A DNA stretch of 34,515 bases from Candidatus Indicimonas acetifermentans (GTDB taxonomy: Bacteria; Gemmatimonadota; Gemmatimonadetes; Palauibacterales; KS3-K002). Both the position numbers and the translations under genes were made by a program. Positions within the stretch are counted from its first letter, which is position 1; each line of letters begins with the position of its first letter. The notes under the pieces were generated by a model that saw only the letters and a list, made by a program, of their open reading frames with translations, did not search any database and was not told the origin of the DNA. The DNA is taken from the NCBI GenBank assembly GCA_947581815.1, contig CANPVX010000007.1:1-34515 (forward strand), in the 5' to 3' direction. This document shows positions 19,538 through 26,029 of this stretch, piece after piece.

Positions 19538-20020
19538 ATGGATGTTCGGGCAATTTTTCTGCTTCAGTTGATCCTGAGCCTTGTTGTGTGGGGCCTGATT
19601 GCAAAGTGGTTGTTGGCTCCCTGGTTAGAGAGAAAGTCGGTAAACGAGGCTCTTTTCTTTCTAACCCTGCCGCATGCATTTCGCTACATGGGGATGGTTT
19701 TCCTTGTCCCCGGAGTCGTCGCGCGGCCGCTGCCAAGCGCTTTCGCAACTGCTGCCGCCTACGGAGACTTGGTGACCGGTTTGCTGGCGTTGCTGGCGCT
19801 CTTCGCTCTGCGGACAGGCGGGGCCTGGGCGTTGGCGCTGGTCTGGCTTTTCAACATTGTCGGCACGTTTGACCTTCTGAATGCACTGCGCCATACGAAT
19901 GTCGTATCGGACTTCGGAGCGGTTTGGTACATTCCGACATTGTTTGTGCCGCTACTCCTGGTGACCCACTTGATGATTTTTGCCCGGCTGCTCAGAAGGG
20001 CAACGACGAGCAACACATAA
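19538..20020 (+). CDS. Small multi-TM membrane protein of unknown function
   Basis: ATG preceded by GGAAGGAGG; hydrophobic segments throughout (FLLQLILSLVVWGLIAKWLL...FVPLLLVTHLMIFARLL). The supplied ORF begins further upstream at TTG 19397. Confidence 0.75.
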   Translation: MDVRAIFLLQLILSLVVWGLIAKWLLAPWLERKSVNEALFFLTLPHAFRYMGMVFLVPGVVARPLPSAFATAAAYGDLVTGLLALLALFALRTGGAWALALVWLFNIVGTFDLLNALRHTNVVSDFGAVWYIPTLFVPLLLVTHLMIFARLLRRATTSNT

Positions 20021-20116
20021 GTCCCGGGCGGCGGAGAATTTGCAATGAGGATTCGGTGTCGCAGATACGTTGCTTGTTCAGCATCCGGACACGGCAGCGT
20101 GTATCCTTACCTTACC

Positions 20117-20500
20117 TTAATACTCGCGCTGTAGGGCTTTGCGGGCTTTCTTGACCTGCTTGCGTGCCATGTCCACCAACTCTTCACGAGCGGCTTCGAT
20201 GTTCGCCGCCAGCTCTTCTCGAAACTCGGCCGTCAGCTCTGTCCCAAGGCGTCGACCCTCTCTCAGCGCGCTGCTCCCGGCTTCCCGAGCTCTGTGGTAG
20301 CCCCTGACCAGTCGCGGCTGCGGCGGGCTCTTCAGCCGCTTCGGGATCCAAGTGACCGCCAGTCCGACGCCGACGAGTGCGCCGATCGTGAATGCTAACA
20401 GCAATCCAGCCGGCAGGAGCGCAGGCGCGCTATCCGAGGGGGCTGGGCTTTCTCGCGGCGCTTTCTCTGCGTTTGCGGGACGGTCAGTCATCGTCTTCAT
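20117..20500 (-). CDS. YtxH-like single-TM protein with charged helical tail
   Basis: N-terminal TM LLPAGLLLAFTIGALVGVGLAVTWIP, then charged helical segment. Confidence 0.6.
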   Translation of the reverse strand: MKTMTDRPANAEKAPRESPAPSDSAPALLPAGLLLAFTIGALVGVGLAVTWIPKRLKSPPQPRLVRGYHRAREAGSSALREGRRLGTELTAEFREELAANIEAAREELVDMARKQVKKARKALQREY

Positions 20501-20948
20501 CGTCTCCCTCTTCTGACTTACTTCTACGGCGGCTGCTGAGGACCCGTACCCCCGTGCGCAAACCCCTCAGAGCAGACGATGCCGTTAACAAGGTGTCCTC
20601 AACCTCACCCTTGGTCAAATCGATCACGGCTCCCAACTCGCGGACCCGATCCTCAGCCGCTTCGATCGCCTCGTTCAGCCGATCGTTCGCGCGCGCCACG
20701 GTCTCTCCGACCCGCTCCACCTCTTTGCGGACCGACATCACCAGGAAGTTGAGGTTCTCGCCGATGGCTCGGGCCCGATCGAAAACGGGCCGTGCGTCCT
20801 CGGATACTCTACCGAGAGCGCGCTCGATGCTGCGGAGGGTCTTCACGGTTCGCCGCCAGACGAGCGCGAGCATGACCATGCCTATCCCCAGGACAAGTAC
20901 GGAGAGAGCCGAAACGATTTCGATTATGATGGGAAACGTATCGCCCAT
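20484..20948 (-). CDS. DUF948-like single-TM coiled-coil protein
   Basis: N-terminal TM, then long amphipathic coiled coil and acidic tail SEEGDDEDDD; overlaps the next gene. Confidence 0.6.
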   Translation of the reverse strand: MGDTFPIIIEIVSALSVLVLGIGMVMLALVWRRTVKTLRSIERALGRVSEDARPVFDRARAIGENLNFLVMSVRKEVERVGETVARANDRLNEAIEAAEDRVRELGAVIDLTKGEVEDTLLTASSALRGLRTGVRVLSSRRRSKSEEGDDEDDD

Positions 20949-20965
20949 TTTGCAGCACCTATCCC

Positions 20966-22213
20966 TTACCTGTCTCTCGCAGCCCCGGCGTGTAGCGCCC
21001 CCATGTTTAACTCACCCGCGCGCTGAAGGATCCCTCGAACCAAAAAGGGTCCCATCAGATCCGTGATCCCGACGGCGATCACGACGGTCGCCAAGAATGT
21101 ATTGACGGCCGCCGCTGGCTCGGCCGCTTGTGGATCATAAATCATGACAAAAGAAATTGCCATTGCGAGGGTGATCCCGCCCTGCGGGACCAGGGCGAGC
21201 CCGAAGCTGGCCGGGATACGGAAACTGCTCGGCTTCAGTCCGAAGGCGACCAAACCGCCCAGCCATTTGGCCAGCAGCCTGGCGGCGACGTAGGCCGCAA
21301 CCAACGGCACGATCCACCAAGAGGAGAACTGTAGCAGCGCGCCGGCCAGCACGAGCGTCATGATGTAGATCGGCTTTTCCCACTCCGAAAGCGCTGTGTA
21401 AACGCGCCGCCGCAGCGGTGATAGGTTTCCGATCACGATGCCGGCGATCATGCAGACGAAGAGCGGCGACAGCGATAGATAGAAGGCGGTGCCCGATGCG
21501 AACAACACCAGACCGAAGAGGAAGAGGACGAACTCTTGGGCGGGCGCCCGGACTCGCGTGAGTGAGAGGAATAGCACGCCGAAAAAGCACCCGAGGAGCA
21601 CGGATATGGCGAACCACTCCAAGAAGCTGAAGGCGGCGCCTTGCGTGAGCCGACCCGAGTAGAACGCGGCGTGGATCATACCCAGCGCCACGATGCCGAC
21701 GGCGGCGTCGAGGCTTCCGACGTAAAAAAGAAAGCTGCTGACTTGGCCACGCGCCATGTATGTATTCGAGACGAGCGCCACGGCGGTCGGTGTGGACACG
21801 CACGCCGTCGCTGCTGCTGCGAGAACGATCGCGTCGGCACTGAACGAGAACCAGCTCGAGATTACGAAGCGACCCAGGAAGTAAACCGCGGCGAAGGCGA
21901 CAGCTGCTTGCAGCCAGGCCAGCAGCAGATAAGCTCCGGGAAATCGCTTGAGGTGGTCGCGATCGAGCTGCAGGCCGAACAGAACGCCGATCCAGCCCAG
22001 TCCGAGCGCCAGCAGCGGTGTGATGACATCGACGGTCTCGCGTGACAGGATGTGGGTGGCGTGGGGTCCCAACAAGAAGCCGAGGAGCACGAAGGGCGCG
22101 CCAATGGCGATGACGATCTGCGGTCCGAGCGGGACGCGGTGGCGCGCGAACGTGACCTGGGCGCCGATGAGCGCGACCAGGAGAAGAAGTAGAACGAGTA
22201 GCAGCGGGCTCAA
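20966..22213 (-). CDS. Cation:proton antiporter (CPA2/Na+/H+ exchanger-like)
   Basis: About 12 hydrophobic segments; LGLGWIGVLFGLQLD, AATACVSTPTAVALVSNT, GSLDAAVGIVALG, ALVPQGGITLAMA. Confidence 0.85.
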   Translation of the reverse strand: MSPLLLVLLLLLVALIGAQVTFARHRVPLGPQIVIAIGAPFVLLGFLLGPHATHILSRETVDVITPLLALGLGWIGVLFGLQLDRDHLKRFPGAYLLLAWLQAAVAFAAVYFLGRFVISSWFSFSADAIVLAAAATACVSTPTAVALVSNTYMARGQVSSFLFYVGSLDAAVGIVALGMIHAAFYSGRLTQGAAFSFLEWFAISVLLGCFFGVLFLSLTRVRAPAQEFVLFLFGLVLFASGTAFYLSLSPLFVCMIAGIVIGNLSPLRRRVYTALSEWEKPIYIMTLVLAGALLQFSSWWIVPLVAAYVAARLLAKWLGGLVAFGLKPSSFRIPASFGLALVPQGGITLAMAISFVMIYDPQAAEPAAAVNTFLATVVIAVGITDLMGPFLVRGILQRAGELNMGALHAGAARDR

Positions 22214-22566
22214 AGCTCGCTCTGCTCCCCGAGTTCGGCCGCGACGCCATCCGCTCTGGATACGGGAAGCGTGAAAACGATGCCGGTGCCGGGCTCCTCC
22301 AGGCTGCCGCAGATTTCCTGAATCACGGCGATGGCGGCCTCGACCTTTTCGTCGTCGTCCACGACGCTGAAGATCGTCTGGTTCTGCGGTCGCGATCGAG
22401 AGATCAGAGTCTGGATTCCCGCGAAGACCGGAATGTCGTGGGTGAGCACCCGGGCCATCCCCTCGCTGTTGATGATCGTAGCCCCGGTGATGCCTAACTC
22501 GAGGAACCCCGACAGGATGTCATCGATCTTCTCACGCTGGTTGATGACGGCCACGAGCAGCTGCAT
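22210..22566 (-). CDS. P-II-like signalling protein
   Basis: Small alpha/beta protein QLLVAVINQREKIDDILSGFLELGITGATIINSEGMARV... with PII-like beta-alpha-beta spacing; ATGA overlap with antiporter. Confidence 0.7.
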   Translation of the reverse strand: MQLLVAVINQREKIDDILSGFLELGITGATIINSEGMARVLTHDIPVFAGIQTLISRSRPQNQTIFSVVDDDEKVEAAIAVIQEICGSLEEPGTGIVFTLPVSRADGVAAELGEQSEL

Positions 22567-22592
22567 AGACTTGGCGAGCTCCGATCGGCGAA

Positions 22593-23057
22593 CTAAGGAT
22601 GCTGTCGGTCGAGCTCGCGGATTCGCTCGATCACTTCTTGGGAGCTGCTCGCGGCCAGGAGCTCGTCGCGGTGAGAGGCCTGGCGCATCAGACGTGCTAT
22701 GCGAGCCAGCAGTTTGATGTGCGTCCCGCTCCGGTCGGGCGGCGAAAGAAGCAGGAACAAGATATGAACGGGTTGCTCGTCAGCCGAATGGAAGTCGACG
22801 CCATCGGGCGACAGGGCAAGGGCGATCACCGGGGCGTCGAGATCCTGGCAACCGGCGTGCGGGATTGCTACGCCATGCCCGATGGCGGTGGAGTGAACCC
22901 TCTCGCGTTCAAGCAACGCCTGAAGAAGCTGTTCTTCGTCGCGCACCAGTTCGTTCTCGAGCAGCGGCTTCAACAGATGCTGCAACGCATCGTCGATGCT
23001 CCCACCCTCGAGGTCGAGGATGATCAGCTCGGGCTTCAAGTACTCGTAAAGCTTCAT
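22593..23057 (-). CDS. PTS EIIA type-2 (fructose/Ntr-like) domain protein
   Basis: MKLYEYLKPELIILDLEGGSIDDALQHLL...VHSTAIGHGVAIPHAGC (phosphohistidine motif)...HILFLLLSPPDRSGTHIKLLARIARLM. Start at ATG 23057; the longer ORF runs antisense into murA. Confidence 0.9.
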   Translation of the reverse strand: MKLYEYLKPELIILDLEGGSIDDALQHLLKPLLENELVRDEEQLLQALLERERVHSTAIGHGVAIPHAGCQDLDAPVIALALSPDGVDFHSADEQPVHILFLLLSPPDRSGTHIKLLARIARLMRQASHRDELLAASSSQEVIERIRELDRQHP

Positions 23058-23098
23058 CGGACCTTGCCTATTTCCACTACTAGAAGGGCTTGCCATTG

Positions 23099-23128
23099 CA
23101 CATAGGCGCTCGGGCGATGAGATGTCAA
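23099..23128 (-). promoter_or_regulatory. Candidate promoter for EIIA/PII-like/antiporter operon
   Basis: Minus-strand TTGACA (23128-23123), N18, TATGTG (23104-23099), upstream of ATG 23057. Confidence 0.4.
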
Positions 23129-23165
23129 GCTGGCCATGGCTCTGCCGGCCGATCCGCGTTCGTCG

Positions 23166-23195
23166 TTGACGTCCGCGCGCACGGCGGCCTAAGTT
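23166..23195 (+). promoter_or_regulatory. Candidate murA promoter placing TSS at about the start codon
   Basis: TTGACG (23166-23171), N18, TAAGTT (23190-23195); ATG at 23203; no clear Shine-Dalgarno. Confidence 0.35.
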
Positions 23196-23202
23196 GCGCG
23201 CG

Positions 23203-24477
23203 ATGACTAGCTTCGTAGTTGACGGAGGTCGGAGCCTGCAAGGGCACATCAAGCCCGCAGGCAATAAGAACGCCGCGCTGCCCATGGTGGCGGCGGCCCT
23301 GCTTACCGATGAGCCCGTTCGCCTCAAGAACGTCCCGGATATTAGAGATGTCCACACGCTGACCGAGCTGCTGGGTGCTCTCGGCGTGAGCGCGGAGTGG
23401 ACCGGCGAGGGAGAGGTAACGATACACGCGAAGGACCTGCGCTCCGCGGCGATCGACCCGGCGCTAACCGCGAGCATCCGAGCTTCGATACTGTTGGCCG
23501 GCCCGATGCTCGCGCGCTCCTCCGAGCTGAAGCTGCCCCCGCCAGGCGGCGACGTGATCGGCCGCCGCCGCCTCGACACACATTTCGATGCACTGCGCGT
23601 GCTCGGCGCCGAGGTGGAAGTGGGCGATGAGTTCGTGCTGCGCGGTAAGTTGCATGGCGCGGAGATCTTCCTGGACGAGCCCAGCGTCACGGCAACCGAG
23701 AACGTGATCATGGCCGCGACGCTGGCCGAAGGCACTACTGTGGTGCGGAACGCGGCGGCGGAGCCCCACGTCCGGGATCTCTGCAACATGCTCGTCGGCA
23801 TGGGCGCTCGCATTTCGGGAATCGGTGGCAACGTGATCGAGATCGAGGGCGTCGACAGCTTGAGTGGAACCACCGCCGAGGTGGGACCCGATTATATCGA
23901 GGTCGGCTCGTTCATCGGCTTGGCTGCCGTCACGCGAAGCGAGTTGACGATTGGCGATGTCGAGCCGAACGACCTCACGAGCATGCGGATCATGTTCGAA
24001 CGGCTCGGCGTGACTTGTGAGCTTCAGGGACGCACTCTACGAGTCCCGGCCGATCAATCGCTGGAAATCCGGATGGACCTGGGGCAACAGATTCCCAAGA
24101 TCGATGACGGGCCTTGGCCGCAGTTCCCGGCCGACCTCGTCGCCATCGCCCTCGTCGTCGCCACCCAATGCCGTGGGACGATCTTGATCCACGAAAAGAT
24201 GTTCGAATCCCGCATGTTCTTCTCCGACAAGCTCACGGCCATGGGGGCCCGCATCGTGCTTTGCGACCCCCACCGGGCCGTCGTCGTTGGCCCCGCACCG
24301 CTCACCGGCTCCGTGGTAGAGAGCCCCGACATCCGTGCCGGTATGGCGATACTGATCGCCGCCCTTGGGGCGCATGGGCGTAGCGAGATCCACAACATCG
24401 GCCAGATCGAGCGAGGCTACGAGAGGATCGACGAACGGCTGCGGGCACTCGGCGCCGAGATCCAGCGCGTCGAATGA
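23203..24477 (+). CDS. murA: UDP-N-acetylglucosamine 1-carboxyvinyltransferase, Asp variant
   Basis: [68 protein letters not shown]. Confidence 0.95.
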   Translation: MTSFVVDGGRSLQGHIKPAGNKNAALPMVAAALLTDEPVRLKNVPDIRDVHTLTELLGALGVSAEWTGEGEVTIHAKDLRSAAIDPALTASIRASILLAGPMLARSSELKLPPPGGDVIGRRRLDTHFDALRVLGAEVEVGDEFVLRGKLHGAEIFLDEPSVTATENVIMAATLAEGTTVVRNAAAEPHVRDLCNMLVGMGARISGIGGNVIEIEGVDSLSGTTAEVGPDYIEVGSFIGLAAVTRSELTIGDVEPNDLTSMRIMFERLGVTCELQGRTLRVPADQSLEIRMDLGQQIPKIDDGPWPQFPADLVAIALVVATQCRGTILIHEKMFESRMFFSDKLTAMGARIVLCDPHRAVVVGPAPLTGSVVESPDIRAGMAILIAALGAHGRSEIHNIGQIERGYERIDERLRALGAEIQRVE

Positions 24478-25259
24478 GTGACCGGGTGGCCGAAGTCGAA
24501 GCGCAAATCGACGGCCTGCCCTTCTTCCGCCAACCCGACTGGTCCTCTCGCTATCCCGGGCTGATTCAGGGCGTATCTCGACGAGAGAGGGAGCTTGGTT
24601 TCAAAGCGCCGCCTGGAGTTGACGAAGGCGCGGCCCCCGCGGCCCCCGCGGCCCCCGCAGCCCCCGTGGCCCAGCCTGCCTGGGAGCGCTTGCGGCGTGC
24701 CACCGGCTTCCGGCGCCTGGTCCGCTGTCGCCAGGTCCATGGGTCCAAGGTGATAGGCTGTAGCGACGAAGCTGAGCCAGGCGTCGATTTCTTGGGTGAG
24801 GCGGATGCTCTGGTGACGGACCGGCCCGATACGCTGCTCACAGTGACGGTCGCCGATTGCGTCCCGGTCTTTCTCCTCGACCCGGATACCCGGGTGTTGG
24901 GCCTCGCCCACGCCGGCTGGCGAGGGATAGCCGCTGGGGTGATCGGCTCGGCAATCGGCAGGATGGAATCGCTTGGCGCGGAAGCCGCGCGGCTGGTCGT
25001 GCATCTGGGGCCGGCCGTGTGCGGCGACTGCTACGAGGTCGGGCCCGAGGTGCCCGCCGCGCTCGGGATCGAGGGAGACCCGCGCTTCGTCGATCTGCGG
25101 CATAGCGCCGCGGAACGATTGCTGGAGGCGGGGGTCGATGCGGAGGCGCTCACGATCTCCGAAAACTGCACGCTGTGCGATACCACGTCCTTCTTTTCTC
25201 ATCGGGGCGGGGACCGGACCGAGCGCATGTGTGCTTTCCTCGGTGGGGCTTGCGGTTGA
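24474..25259 (+). CDS. pgeF: PgeF/YfiH-like polyphenol oxidase-family (laccase domain) protein
   Basis: [96 protein letters not shown]. Confidence 0.93.
   Translation: MSDRVAEVEAQIDGLPFFRQPDWSSRYPGLIQGVSRRERELGFKAPPGVDEGAAPAAPAAPAAPVAQPAWERLRRATGFRRLVRCRQVHGSKVIGCSDEAEPGVDFLGEADALVTDRPDTLLTVTVADCVPVFLLDPDTRVLGLAHAGWRGIAAGVIGSAIGRMESLGAEAARLVVHLGPAVCGDCYEVGPEVPAALGIEGDPRFVDLRHSAAERLLEAGVDAEALTISENCTLCDTTSFFSHRGGDRTERMCAFLGGACG
24630..24665 (+). repeat. 9-bp tandem repeat (GCGGCCCCC)x4, last unit degenerate, encoding an Ala/Pro linker
   Basis: gcggccccc x3 plus gcagccccc; encodes AAP-type repeats inside pgeF. Confidence 0.9.
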
Positions 25260-25284
25260 TTTTCGGCTAGCCCTCCACTATATT
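25256..25284 (+). promoter_or_regulatory. Candidate sigma70-type promoter of rimP-nusA-infB operon
   Basis: TTGATT (25256-25261), N17, TATATT (25279-25284). Confidence 0.65.
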
Positions 25285-25314
25285 CGGCCTACCGTCGGGT
25301 GTTTTGAGAGGCAG

Positions 25315-25337
25315 GGCCCCTCGGGGGGCCTTTTTTT
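25315..25337 (+). terminator. Terminator-like hairpin T1 in rimP leader
   Basis: GGCCCC-TCGG-GGGGCC followed by TTTTTTT. Confidence 0.85.
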
Positions 25338-25340
25338 GAA

Positions 25341-25369
25341 GTGGGGATGCAACTTAACCCCGCTTTTTT
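25341..25369 (+). terminator. Terminator-like hairpin T2 in rimP leader
   Basis: GTGGGG-ATGCAACTTAA-CCCCGC (one G-U) followed by TTTTTT. Confidence 0.65.
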
Positions 25370-25422
25370 GTTTCTGGAAGTTCCCGGAAACAAGTGCTTA
25401 CGACGTGCGTAGCCGGGTGTGC

Positions 25423-25950
25423 ATGAAGCGGCTGAAGGACGAACTGGAACCGCTGATCGAGCGTGTGCTCGATCGACTTGGCTTGGAGTTGATCGACCTG
25501 GAACAGGCGGGGCACGAGGCTCGCCCGATCATCAGGGCGCTTGTCGACCGCATCGATTCAGAACCGGGTCGGGGTGTGACGGTGGATGAATGCGCGCGCG
25601 CGAGCAGGGAGCTAGAAGCCGAGCTGGATGAGGCGGCCGATCTTCCGGCCACCTACATACTGGAAGTTTCGTCACCCGGTGTCGAGCGGCCGCTGAAGAA
25701 GCGCTCTGACTTCGAGCGCTACGTGGGGCACGAGATCTCGGTTCGAGGGTTCCAGTCGCTCAGGTTGGGAACGAAGCGTCTCGAAGGGATGTTGCTGGGC
25801 ATCGAGGGTCAGACCGAATCGGAGCAAGTACGGATTCGGCTGGCGGATAATAGCGAGGTGGAGATTCCCCGCTCGAATATCGCGAAGGCGCAGCTGATTT
25901 TCCGCTGGGATGATTTCAAGTTCAAGAAGCGCCGGCGCAACAAGAACTAG
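25423..25950 (+). CDS. rimP: Ribosome maturation factor RimP
   Basis: LIERVLDRLGLELIDLE...YILEVSSPGVERPLKKRSDFERYVG; directly upstream of nusA. Confidence 0.95.
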   Translation: MKRLKDELEPLIERVLDRLGLELIDLEQAGHEARPIIRALVDRIDSEPGRGVTVDECARASRELEAELDEAADLPATYILEVSSPGVERPLKKRSDFERYVGHEISVRGFQSLRLGTKRLEGMLLGIEGQTESEQVRIRLADNSEVEIPRSNIAKAQLIFRWDDFKFKKRRRNKN

Positions 25951-26029
25951 GGGCTCGCAGAAGTCTGGAGCAGCCGGGTGATCGGCTAGCAGACGGCTGG
26001 AGCAGCGAAGAGGAACGGAGTAAGAGGTT

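Noticed and set aside
20088-20119. Small hairpin ACACG/CGTGT and CTTAC pentamer repeats downstream of the YtxH-like gene
   Set aside because: Weak stem and no proper U-tract on either strand; not a convincing terminator or repeat element.
21135-22250. 371-aa minus-strand ORF overlapping the antiporter in another frame
   Set aside because: Arg/Pro/His-rich shadow translation of the antiporter gene.
23058-23873. N-terminal extension of the EIIA ORF (supplied 22593..23873)
   Set aside because: The extension is antisense to murA and lacks domain character; EIIA homology begins at MKLYEYLKPE (ATG 23057).
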